NCBI GenBank assembly: GCA_016808115.1 | Contig: JAEQBH010001143.1 | Coordinates: 1-64,000, forward strand | Length of the DNA: 64,000 nt | Direction: 5' to 3' | Source of the DNA: Tetrastigma voinierianum | Taxonomy: Eukaryota; Streptophyta; Magnoliopsida; Vitales; Vitaceae | Shown here: positions 48,760 to 59,435 of the stretch, one piece after another | How positions within the stretch are numbered: the first letter of the stretch is position 1 | Layout of the letters: the number at the start of each line of letters is the position of its first letter | Position numbers and translations under genes: made by a program | Notes under the pieces: model-generated | What the model was told of the DNA's origin: nothing | Database searches by the model: none | What the model saw: the letters and a program-made list of their open reading frames with translations, nothing else

Positions 48760-50800
48760 ACCCACCTCACCGGGCCGTGGTGGTGGTGGGTCCTGGAGCC
48801 GCCGGCCGGCCGCACCAAAACATCCAAATAGGCCGCGGGTCCCGTGATGGGCTCCTCTTCTTCATCAGAACAAGAGGAAGCCCGCGCGTCATAGATCCGT
48901 CAAGCATAAGACACCGTCGCCTCCGATCCCCGGGTCGCCTCGTAGTCGCTAAGGATGTGATGGCATCCATCACACTCGCACCCTCTAGAACTCGGGCGGA
49001 ACATACCGGGTGAATGGTGTGCCGGTCAGATGGGTCGGAGTATCACTTGGCGCCGGCGGGTATGTGGAGGAGGAGACGAGGTGACATCCGCTGAGCCTGA
49101 CCCCTCTCAGACTCGTGGCCTCAAGGCACATCCTATGGAAGTCCCCGCCACCCGACCTGGGTGAGACTCTCCTCCCGGTCCTCATTGGTCGGAGATGGAA
49201 AGATACTGCATGGTCATCACCATTCACCGACGTAACCAGAGGGCATCGAACTCTCATCTCAATCCTAGCCCGGGAATCCCATATGCCTCAGGAACCCGGC
49301 GCAGTGGTCTCCCAGACGCAGGAATGCTCTCGTCGTATTAGGTCCCCTTCCGATGGACCTTCTCCCGGTCGCATCAAGGAGGTCATCACCAAACACAGGG
49401 ATCGGGGAACCAATATCCCTCCGAGATCCAGCAAGATTTCCAAGATGGCCCTCCGCGGCGACGTAATGCCAGAAAGGAAATGCACTGGGTCCGAATAAAT
49501 GGTCGATCATCAAGATCCGAAGGCGGAGCCGCTCCCATAAAATACCGTCCAACTGTAGTGTCTTCCGCCGTTGCTCGAGCCATTCTCGGCTGAGGTGGGT
49601 GGGGCCCACCCGCACCTCGCACGGCCGGGCAGATATGCAAACGCTCAAAGTCGATATATCGCCGCCTGAAAATCGCGCATCATCGAGAGAACTCCAAGCT
49701 CCCACGCTGACCATCTCGCCCTCGAGATGTCATCGAGTGATAGAACCCGCAGCACCACTCAGGGTGGCCAATGCCGCCGGAGTCAGCGAAGGCAGTGAAT
49801 AATCCCCGATCAATCTCACGGACTCCCCTAAACCCGATCACCCACTGACATCATAGCACGACTGATGAAAGTCCCACGATGGAGTCGCATTCCCTAATAG
49901 GGTTCCCTACGAACAACGACTCGATCCTCGGAGGCCGGGTGGACAACTCGAGGCGATGATGGAAGCCTCCGCAGCCCGATGTGACCGTGACGGCCGAGGC
50001 CGGAGGAAGATGACTACCGGGCCCGGGATAAAGCGGGTTCGCTGAGGGCCGGGCCCCCTAACTTTCTCTCGAGGCATTGCGATGGGGCCCGGGGTCCCAT
50101 CCGTGTCTGGTATCTATGAAATCTCCGAGGTTCTCAAGTATCGCCGGACGGTGATGGTACCGGGCTCTGGACCGAGTCGTCGAGGCCCTCGCCATCAATT
50201 CAACCCGCAGCGTGTGGATCCACTTCGAAAGCGCGAACCATATCCTCAAATCAATAATACTGGAAGAGGGCTTTGCCACCTAAATGCAAACTAAAGCAAT
50301 CAATATCCGGAATCGAGGCTCACTCCGAGGTGACTGAGTCACTGAACAGTAGACGGAACCAGTGGCTCATCAAGGCAATACACCGCCTGAATAGCCAAAT
50401 AAGGCTCGGTAAAGGACCAACTGCTGGGACAGGGCATAACTAGCTGAACCAAGAGCACGAGGGTCCTGAATCGTGCAGCCGCAATGGCAGCACGCACTGT
50501 GGTGCACTATAGATGCGCAAAATGCAGTGAGCGCAATAACCGGCAGCTAAGGTGAAACTGACACCGATAAATGTTAGCAGACCCAGTGGTTTGGTCGGGT
50601 GTACACGCCACCGGTGCAAAGCAAGAAGGAGGCTCTTACTTTCGTGGTACCGCCGGCGGGCGCCTACCGTCAGCGCCCGTGGTCGCGCAGATCGTGGCTC
50701 ACTGCAGTAGGCACTCGGCTCAGCAGTAGGAGGACGGCCACATGCAAGAGGCTGGGACCTGTGGCTTCACTGGAGGGGAGAATGTGAAGTGATCTGAATG
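48760..50800 (-). pseudogene. GC-rich second ORF of element C, unknown function
   Basis: A GC-rich minus-strand region in the place where pol or env would lie. Long but broken readings occur. The best (49714-49265) includes LEQRRKTLQLDGILWERL, then FPFWHYVAAEGHLGNLAGSR and FLRHMGFPG. The same DNA phrases are found in element D in the same order: a GGTCATCACC/GGTCATGACC type, GGACCTTCTC/GAGAAGGTCC, and GGGAATCCC/GGGTTCCC. I recognise the family only loosely as a plant retroelement-associated protein of unknown function. Several stops and shifts are present. Base composition differs sharply from the flanking gag and LTRs. Confidence 0.62.
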
Positions 50801-51369
50801 GCCACCCCTCTCGTGTTTAAATAGGCGTCATGTACGGGCGGTCTTTACAGCACCTGCTGCTATTTTTAGCGACTCAGTTCAACCGATGGTACCACCTAAT
50901 TCAAATTCTTTAGATTAATTATTAATACTATATGAAATAAAAAAATTATTATAATAAAATTTACTATATGAAACCATAATTAAAAACAATATAAAGTACT
51001 ATAGTATATAAACAAATTTACTAAATATGGAAAAACTCTAATTTAGGAAACTGTGTGACCGAAATTATCAAAATTAACTAAATTAAGACAGCAAAATTGT
51101 TGAATCGCAATCCGGCTGAAAACACCCGACCGGGCCTCAATTTCAAAATTACCAAGGAGGGTCAAGAGAATGATCCTCAACCCCCGCAGTGAGTCCCGGG
51201 TCGACCATGCGCTGCGTCCAATTGTTGAAGTGGTCCTCACCGATGGCTTTTGGAATTGCAATTGGCTTGCAAAGGTGCTGATGGCAAGACCAATATCTCT
51301 TCATCTCCTTGCTGATTACTCCTTGTACCCCCGGACACCGGTGCTTCCCCGCATATCGACCATTTGAAA
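50801..51369 (-). other. AT-rich gap between protease and second ORF in element C
   Basis: Corresponds to 61700-62250 in element D. A CTTGACCCTCC phrase marks the end of the first ORF in both (complement at about 51166 here, and 61967 in D), followed by AT-rich DNA. Reverse transcriptase would be expected here and is absent. Confidence 0.6.
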
Positions 51370-51980
51370 CAACTTCACCGCCATTTGATTTTCATGTTCT
51401 GCGGCAACTTTTCGTTCAAAATGAAAGATGGTAACTCCAAGGTCATGTTACCAAAGGTAAGTTGCATGACTCCATTCCTAGCAATTTATTATTGTATCAA
51501 TGTGGGCCGTAAAATGGTCTTCCTAAGATGATTGGAACATGATTGCTCCTTCTGCAATCGCTCAAGAAATACACTACAAATCTAACGGGTAGTAGAATTT
51601 GTCTATTTTCACCAAGACATCCTCAACTATCCCCTTAGGGACGTGAATCGGACGCATCTACCAATGATAAAGGTGATGTTGGTAGGTTTGGAAAGTTCAC
51701 CTAAACCTAATCGCTTCTCAGAGCACGAATACGACATTAGGTCTCTACACCGCTCCTAAATCAAGCAATGACTTATCTCATGCAATTCCCACCAATATTG
51801 ACTCGAAATTGTGGATCCTGATCCTTGTATTTGATGTGGTATTTGCTTTGATTATGGCACTCGACTTGTTCGGGGCAGAGAAATGCCTTCTTCTCAATGC
51901 CTAATCCCTTCTTGATCGTGCAAAGATCTTTCAAAAATTTCAGATAAGCAGTGGACTTGTCTGATTATGTCCAATAGAGG
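51370..51980 (-). pseudogene. Protease remnant of element C
   Basis: Minus strand. Wording such as IGGNC and VNIGG near 51790-51770 matches the element D protease (ISVNIGGTCIDKAF). A later VDVLVKI-like region near 51640 has the same order as D. The DxGAS active site is not readable. Confidence 0.6.
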
Positions 51981-53691
51981 TATGTTGTCCTCACTTGCCT
52001 TGTGACTTTAAGATACCCTCGCTTGTCGAGATGCCTTCTTCTCTTGCCTCTAAGTGCTTGTGGAAAATGGAGGTGGTATGCAGATTTCAATTAACTCCTT
52101 AGGAGTAATATGCCCGCGACTTCAATTCCTTCTCCCCGCCTCGGATTCTTCAACAGTTTTTGCATGGGCTGATCAACCTCTTTCCACTTCTCAGTGGTGA
52201 TTATAGCCTTCACCTCATCCATTCCTCAATTGTCGGATGATCCTACCTCATGGATTCCCTTTGGGTTTCGGTAGCAATTATTTGGGAAGGAACCTTTCCT
52301 CTTTCGTACTTCCAAGAACTTTGTCGATCTCGTGATTGAATACTGTAGATTATCAATTTTCTGCTCAGTTGTTTCAGCCCATCTATTCTCTTGTTCGTAC
52401 TTTCTACAAAAGACAAATCCTTTGTGCCATTGCACATTAATTCCTTTGCTCTTCCATTAAAAGCTGCCTACCACCTTACTCAAATTTAAACGGCCTGCTC
52501 CACAGAGATGACATATGGTGGTGGTTGTGGTTGGAAATTGGGGAACCAAATCGTGGTTTGGCACCGGGGCATATAGGTGTGGGGTTGGGTTTCCGTGAAA
52601 GGTTAGGTGATTCCTCCAATTGGAATTGTAGGTATTCGGGCCATATGGGGTATCGGGTTGTGGTGGCTTATATTGTCCCTACAAGATTTTGCACACTCGA
52701 CATCAAATCCTATCAAGGGGCCATAGGACACCGCTCTACCGGATGCATGTGGGATTTCAAATTGGTGCAGATCGCTTGTGCAGGATTTTCAATCGATCGT
52801 CAAAAAGACTTCATGGAGCATTTTCCTTCAAGCCCTCCACTTTCCTAGCTAAGGCTAAATTCCCAAATTTTCATTTCCATATCCTCCGGGCAAGCAGTAT
52901 AACTCCTCCCTAGGGTTACCGAGGGCCTCATTGTTTCCATTTCAGTGGTTAGGCTCATCCCAACCCTTGTAGTTTCACCCACATAATTTAAGAAATCCAT
53001 GGCCGCCAGATGCTTACTAGAAAGTCTCTCCACACATGGTTTCCAAAAGTCGCCTCTTCATGGAAGGAGACATACCACCGCTAGAAATGGTTTACCAACA
53101 TCCATGTATCAAACCCATGATGTGAGCATGCACCGATGGTCTCCATAAATCTCTCCTTAACACTGATAAAACTCTCTCACCATCTCTCGAAATGCAAAGG
53201 TATAAATTTGTCTTTCAAATTATTGGTCTTATGAGACCGAAGAACTTCTTCAGAATTCGCCCGGCAACCTACCCCACTTTAATGGTTCTAGGCCTCTGAG
53301 TTTAACCAAATCTGGCCTTGTCCTTAGGTCAAGAAATGCTTTCACCTTAAGCAAACCATGTCCATCATTCCTTCCTTAAAGGTAGTGCATACTCTCAAAA
53401 TCCCTTATAAGGAGTGTATGGATTTTCATTTTCCATACCATGGTATGTGGGGAGTAGGTACCTGGCAAATTCTTCATTGCTACCTCAAAGCAGAGGTATG
53501 ATGCGTGAGGGGCACTAAGAGGGTGGATGTGATCCTCACCTATGCCGGGATTCATTGGGGTACCATCGACTGGCCGTTCCTCGGGCAGAGATCCATGGTA
53601 GACCGCGGTGTACAATGACTTCACCGACCGTCAAGTTGTGTAATCGATTCTATGTAGTCTTACCCGATGTGTCTCTATCCCACTGGAGCAT
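51981..53691 (-). pseudogene. Gag remnant of element C
   Basis: The start is ATG at 53691 (minus), just after a pyrimidine-rich stretch ending in CAG. The readable block at 53376-53624 has MNPGIGEDHIHPLSAPHASY and MKIHTLLIRDFESMHYL. Then come KHLAAMDFLNYVGETTR near 53010-52960, TEQKIDNLQYSITRSTKFLE near 52375-52310, and NPKGIHEVGSSDN and MDEVKAIIT near 52270-52180. Element D has the matching FLNYVVELPR, NPKGVHEIGSSSN and MDEVKAIITLRSGKE. Confidence 0.78.
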
Positions 53692-53928
53692 AAACACCTG
53701 TTACAAAATTTGTAGAGACAACAAAGAGTACCAACAAAGCTTGCAAAAAGGTTAAAATTAGCTAATAAAAATTAAAACTGAATGAAAAGCAAAAACAGTG
53801 CAGTCACTGCAAAGTGATGAAAACTGGCAGTTCCTGCAACTGGGTTACAAAAAGAGGTAAAAAGGTTACCTTCACTTGTGATGTTGATCACAAGTACACT
53901 TCAACTCATCATTAGTAGTTTGGCACCA

Positions 53929-53945
53929 TCCTCGTTAACGCGCCA
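53929..53945 (-). other. tRNA-Asp-type primer site of element C
   Basis: The complement reads TGGCGCGTTAACGAGGA, close to the tRNA-Asp site TGGCGCCGTTGCCGGGG. It lies three bases after the LTR end at 53949. Confidence 0.7.
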
Positions 53946-53948
53946 TTT

Positions 53949-55599
53949 TGATTCGCGGCCACGAGGTCATCGGAGCCGAATCAACAAAATTTATATACCT
54001 AAGTTCCTCCCCACTCCGCTGTGAGTCAAGCTACCGCAAGATAGCGGTCTAGCGCTCTAACACGGGATGGGTTTTCATCCTAGGAATGATTTGCATATGT
54101 GTGCTGTATATTTCATTTGGACTTTTGGATTTTTGTTTCAAAACAAGAAGTAGCTTTAACTCACGAGAAATCTTGTAAAACCCAAAGTGATGTGTGAAAA
54201 GTTAACTTGAAGATTTAGGCTCACTAACTTGGTAACTTGTGGCAAAACAAGGTCCTCGGTTTTATCCCGTTGGTGACAAGCAACTCATAGTCCAAGCCAA
54301 CCGGGATCTATGTTTAACTAGCAAACCTAACCTTAGAAACCAATTCTATTTGAGTCAACATTGTGAAACATGCATCTATAGCCCCTTTTAGTTTGAAACC
54401 CTAACATTCAACATCATTTCGCTGGCTCGTAAAGACCATCTAAAACCACAAAGGTATCTAGCAATAAGTATACACTGTGATCTGCACGGTAAGTATTGGC
54501 CAAATTAATCACATTAAATGATATTCAACCCTAGTTTGAGAAGATAGGGGTCATAAACACAATACCTGTAACTTTTAACACAAGAGGACAACCTGCATAT
54601 GCCCCACCACCAAGCTAGCTTCCTTCCTCTTCAATGAAAAGAGGCTTAGCCAAGCATCTTTGAGTTGTCATCCCTGGGTGAGGGGTGTTGGCAGCAAGAA
54701 AATAAGGGAAAGAGGAGAGAGAAGAGAGAAACACCAAACCCTAACTAAAGCTACGAAAGATATTTAAGGCAAAGAAAACTGCCAAAAATTGCTTCTCAAT
54801 TTGTTGCTTAGGTTACAAAATGGGAGGGCTTATAGGCTGTCCAATGTGTATGAAAATAAATACCATAAAGCCTAACAATTTGGCTAAATTTAGGGACAAG
54901 GAGTACACACCAAAATTAGTCAGCCAGATAATTACAAAAGTGCGACATAATAATTTCGCTACAGACATCAATTTCGCGAGGCGCCGAAAATTTTCGCTTA
55001 GGGCAATGGTGGGCTCGCTAGCTAGCGAAATCACCAAGAGATAGCGAAATCAGGAATTTTCGCTAGGCCCTGGCAATTTTGCTAGCTAGCGAAATTTCGC
55101 TAGCTTAGCAAAATTCTTGTGAGTAGCGAAAACGTGAAATTTCGCTAGGAATAGTGCATAATAAAATTCGGGTCTAGCTTAAAAATTCACACTTCGCTTA
55201 AGATTATGAATTTTTAGTTAAGGCTGCGAATTTCAGAATCCCAAATAAATTTTCGCAATCTTAGCGTAAATTCTTTCGAATTAATGATTCTTCACCGCTT
55301 GCCTCCCGTCCCTCTATCAGAGATTGATTTTTCTTCACTTTGCCTTCTCATTCTCTCTTTGATTTTTGGTATGATCGATATTGACAATTGTCTAATCTTC
55401 ATGATTCATCATATGTCTCGACATCGAACTCAAAGTACGCCAAAACTCCAAAACAACAAAAATAACTCTAAACAAAGATAAGTGAAACTAAGAAGACTTG
55501 AACACTTCATCTGGTGGTTAATGACATGATTAGCGCGCAAAAAGCACTCAAAACCTATCTAATATAGGGTTCAAAATAGCACTTTTTGGGCACTAATCA
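53949..55599 (-). repeat. 5' LTR of element C
   Basis: The complement starts TGATTAGTGCCCAAAAAG at 55599 and ends GGCCGCGAATCA at 53949. It is followed by the primer site on one side and the AGCAT duplication on the other. Confidence 0.9.
54950..55265 (-). repeat. TTTCGC/GCGAAA palindromic word array, LTR copy 2
   Basis: More than fifteen GCGAAA, TTTCGC or one-base variants in about 300 bp, several forming joined inverted pairs such as TAGCTAGCGAAATTTCGCTA at 55083-55102. It lies upstream (in element sense) of the remnant promoter near 54830. Confidence 0.85.
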
Positions 55600-55854
55600 A
55601 GCATCCAACAAAAATTCAGAGAGGAAGTATATGAAGCAGAATTGAAAAGAAGAGATCAGCAATGGAAAGAAGAGATGAACAGAAGGGAAGAGCAGATGAA
55701 GGAGATCCTGGAACATCAAGAGGAAAAATTCAAGAAGGAAATGGAGGAAAGAGATCACACCCATCAAGAAGGTAGCCGAGCCATGAGTCATTTTGATAAC
55801 AATCAGCATGATCGTGATTCCCAACTTCTAAATAATCATAGCTATATGGACTGA
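55600..55854 (+). pseudogene. Env-like ORF of element B, part 2 (after the element C insertion)
   Basis: Directly after element C the open frame resumes and runs to a stop at 55852-55854. Wording is strongly charged: RRDQQWKEEMNRREEQMKE, then LEHQEEKFKKEMEERD, a probable coiled coil. With the duplicated AGCAT counted once, the frame that started at 45922 continues here without a shift. It ends in LLNNHSYMD. Confidence 0.75.
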
Positions 55855-57670
55855 GGTCGAAGCCAAAACTATGGAGCAGATCATGGGATTCAAATTCCTC
55901 TACATGTCAATGTTCAAGGACTTAGAGAAGAGGATGAAGGAAAGAGATAAAGATCTTGATGACAAAGATGCCTTCGTAATAGGTACCGCTTGAAAATTTG
56001 GATTTGATCAACAATAATCTTCCAAATTTTTGTGAAGTCATGATCGAAATGGAGAACACGATGAACATGTCAGTAGGCTAAGATGATCCTAAATTGCAAG
56101 GTTGATCTCACCAACGACTGATCCTTGAAGAAATGTATAGAGAGGGAGAATGATACAAAGCTATGCAAAAGAGAATCGAAATGAAGTTTCCCAAATTCTC
56201 TCCTAATTTGGCTACCCTGATTCGACCCTCCCTAACATCTGCTTCCTCCCCAAAAAGAAAAAAATAAATCTTCACATTGATTTATCCTTCTCTTCCTCTC
56301 TTCCAGACTGTTATTCTCAACTTTTGCATCATATCATGAATAAAATAAGAAAATTTGTTAAAAAGGAAATGTTTGATGTTGCTTGTAGTTAGATTGTATT
56401 GTTACTTTTTGCTTGAATTGTTAGGAGAATAATATTAGATTTAGTTCAAGAATGAAAATGTCGTATATCATAATCGAACTAGTTGAAGAAGTTCGAATTA
56501 AAGATGTTTCAAACACAAATAATTGCATAATAACGGCAGAATGACATATAATTGAATTGAAACACAAATTGTATAAATTAATTTGAACTAAATGATGAGT
56601 CCAAGATAAAGGAAAGTCATACAACTGAAGGAGCAAAATATATTTTGAAGTTCAGTATAAACAATAAGCCAAAGAACCTGATGAACCTTAAATCATGTAA
56701 CTACTCATCAACTGAAGTGAGTAAAGGACATCCTTAGGGTTAGTCACAGTTAATCAAACAGAATTCTAGAACTTGTTAGATTATTGATCAAGGCGAAATC
56801 TCAGTGATGCATAACTAACAAGAAATGATGCAGCTATCCTCATTGTTTATTCTACCCACCCCTTATTTATATGCTTCGCATACACTCTAGTTCCCGAATT
56901 TGAGCCAAAACAATCCTTATCTTCAAAACAAAGCCATTGGAAATCCTAAGCCATCCTAGATAATTAATCCTCCAAGAAGGAACCCTCTCATTAATCCAAA
57001 AATTCAAAGAAGCGAGGAAGAGAAGTTCGGGGAGTATTTTTTTGAGAACTAAAGGAGAAATACAAAAAAGGTGTGAAGAGAGAAAGACTCCAAAGTAGGA
57101 GGATACAACAGTAAGAAAGCTTTTAAAGGAATAAGTTTTGTCTTGTGGCCTAACTCTCACTGTCAAGTTCTTAGGGTAAATTTCCAACACCTAGTACCCT
57201 AATGCCAATCGGGTATGGGAGCTACTAACCCAAAGTTCGCTAAGAGTGTTGGAAAGCTCTAAAAGACGTAATATTGCACTATTCTACAGATCAGAGAAAA
57301 AGCCCTAACAAAGAGAAGTACAAAAATGAGAAATGGGAACTAAATAATTTAAAATGTAAGAACTAAGAAGATACCCCAAGGATGCAGTTCGGGGAATCAA
57401 TTGAAGAAGTTGCAAGGGAAAAGAAGGGCACCGCTATAAAAAGGAGAAAGAGTCTGGGTAATCTTAACCTAAAAAGTTCCATCCATCCTACCCATGACCT
57501 AAGTCTGACATTACAAGCCCAAAGACTCAATGGCCTAAAGGTCGGGAATTACCTATATTAGCGAGATCAATATGAACAACAAGCATATGGAATTTGAAAA
57601 ATCTTGAAAGGATCAAAACTGTGAAGGACCTCAGAGGGTTAACTGACTCACTAAGAAAAGAGGAAGAAGA
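55855..57670 (+). other. 3' internal region of element B
   Basis: No recognised gene. From about 56400 it runs parallel to element A 2840-4080, sharing GGCGAAATCTCA/GGCGAAATCTTA, AACACCTAGTACCCTAATGCC and similar phrases. It is cut at 57670 by element D, before the polypurine tract and 3' LTR. Confidence 0.65.
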
Positions 57671-57994
57671 TGATTAGTACCCAAAAAGTGCTATTTTGAA
57701 CCGTATTTAAGATAGGTTTTGAGTGCTTTTTGCGCACTAATCATATGAATTGAGCCAATTAACATGTGCAGGTCCACTTAGTGCTATTGATTTGGTTTCG
57801 AGGTTGTTTTTGGTAGTTTTACAGGTATTGGGAACTTCTGTCAGCAAGCTTGGCTTCAGACAGGATGAATGCGGTGAATTTTCATATGATTTCACCACCC
57901 AAAATGAAGGAAATGTCAAGTGGGAGTGATGAATTAGAAGTCGAACTGGATGCGCAGGTACGTGAGGCAGGGAGGGGAAAACATGATAAGAGTG

Positions 57995-58215
57995 CATTGC
58001 GAAAATTTTCGCAAGGATTGCGAAATTCCGCAAGGATTGCGAAAATTTTGAACCATCGCGAAAATTTCGCCGATTATGGCCCGCTTTATGCACATTTTTC
58101 ATGAGCACAAATTTCATTTATCATAGCGAAAGTTACCGTGCATATGGGGGTTTGAATTTCGCTTATGATAGCGAAATTTTCGCTATATGATAGCGAATTC
58201 AATGCATAGCGAACA
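57995..58215 (+). repeat. GCGAAA/TTTCGC palindromic word array in the element D LTR
   Basis: About fourteen words in 220 bp, with joined pairs such as GCGAAAATTTTCGC at 58001-58014, GCGAAAATTTCGCC at 58056-58069 and TAGCGAAATTTTCGCTA at 58170-58186. It lies upstream of the TATA box at 58321. Confidence 0.88.
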
Positions 58216-58320
58216 CCTCCTTCAGAAAGATTCCAAATGACCGCTTTGTATAATTCTGCATTTTGTCCCTATTGTAATCTATATATTTTGTATTTTTGGT
58301 ATTTCACACAATTGGCTGGT

Positions 58321-58328
58321 TATATAAG
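58321..58328 (+). promoter_or_regulatory. Candidate TATA box of the element D LTR
   Basis: TATATAAG in GGCTGGTTATATAAGCCACC, about 110 bp after the palindromic array. The element C LTRs have decayed versions at the same place. Confidence 0.62.
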
Positions 58329-59178
58329 CCACCTTATAACTTTTGTAAATCTAACTTATTATTTTCATCTGCTTTCCCCAGCCTTTGGTTTTAGGTTATA
58401 TTTTGCTCTCTTCTCTCTCTTCTTTCTCTCATTTTCTTGGCTTCCAAACACACCCCTTGAGGACGACAACTCAAGGAATGCTTGGCTAAGCCTCAAAGCC
58501 TTGAAGAGGAGGGTTGTGAACTTGGTTATTGGTGGTTTGGCAGTGTCCTCATGTTTTAAAATGAACAGGTACTGCATTTATGGTTCCAAACTTTCCAAAC
58601 TAGGGTTTAATGTTATTTAATGTCTTTCCTTTGGTCAATACTGGCTTATGCTTTTGTGGTTCAGCAGCATTCTTAATGGTAGATTTAATCGCATTCTTAG
58701 ATGTCATTTACGAGCCATTGAAATGAGGTTAAATGCTATGTTTTCTCAAACGGTTGGAACATTGAATGCTCGCATGTTTGACCTAAATAGAGTGTTTAAG
58801 GGTTAGTTTCAAAGCTAAACAAAGATCCTGCTTGCCATGACTATATGTCATTTTCCTAATGCGAGGAAACAACCGAGGACACCTTAATAACCCATTTTAC
58901 TGCTTAGTGACCTAAGCCTTCAAGGTCACTATTTCACATTTCTGCATTTTGTTATTTCAAGAGCCTGACACCAACTCCAACATCTTTAATGCAACTAAAA
59001 ATCCAAACAAAAGTCTCACCATTTTCAAACATGATACGAATCATTTGTGGGATGAAAACCCATCCCCGTGTCTCGAATTCCTTGACTAATTATAAAGGCA
59101 GGAGCTTGACTACGGCAGTAGGAGGAACTTAGGAAACAAATTTTGTTGATTCCGGATCACCCTACCGTGGCACGACCA

Positions 59179-59200
59179 AACTACGTCATCACGGATGGTG
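59179..59200 (+). other. Degenerate primer site of element D
   Basis: AACTACGTCATCACGGATGG occupies the place of the tRNA-Asp site of element C, with the following GGTGCCAAACTAC kept in both. Similarity to the tRNA end is weak. Confidence 0.45.
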
Positions 59201-59423
59201 CCAAACTACGAATGATGAGTTGATATGTACTTGTAATCCACATTACAAGTGTTGGTGACCTTTTTAATCCTTTTTGAATTTCGTTATTAAGAACTTCAAG
59301 TTTTTTTTACTAAGCAGTCACTGCTGGGCTATTTTCATTTTTACAGTCAGTTTTGGTTTAGCTAACACTGATCCTTTTTGGCAAGCCTCTTTGTTGTTCT
59401 TTGTTTTATCTCGTTTTGTGTTG

Positions 59424-59435
59424 CAGGTGTTTATG
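59424..59435 (+). promoter_or_regulatory. Possible 3' splice site directly before gag in element D
   Basis: A T-rich run ends in TTGCAG followed by GTGTTTATG, the probable gag start at 59433. Element C has the same arrangement (complement at 53700-53689: CAGGTGTTTATG after a pyrimidine-rich run). Conservation in both suggests a leader intron; unproven. Confidence 0.4.

Larger units (their letters stand above)
45946..55604 (-). mobile_element. Complete pol-less Athila-type element C with AGCAT duplication
   Basis: The element spans 45951-55599 (9649 bp), minus orientation, flanked by identical AGCAT at 45946-45950 and 55600-55604. Order: 5' LTR (53949-55599), tRNA-Asp-type primer site, gag, protease, AT-rich gap, a GC-rich second ORF (48760-50800), 3' tail, polypurine tract, 3' LTR (45951-47491). 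No reverse transcriptase, RNase H or integrase wording is found. It is therefore non-autonomous, comparable in principle with gag-only elements (TR-GAG type) but with an additional gene. Element D repeats the plan. Confidence 0.88.
57671..59178 (+). repeat. 5' LTR of element D
   Basis: Starts TGATTAGTACCCAAAAAG and ends CGTGGCACGACCA. It is homologous to both LTRs of element C (in reverse), including the AGCATTCCTTG/CTCAAGG blocks near 58470 and the AATTTTGTTGATTC phrase near the end. Confidence 0.88.
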
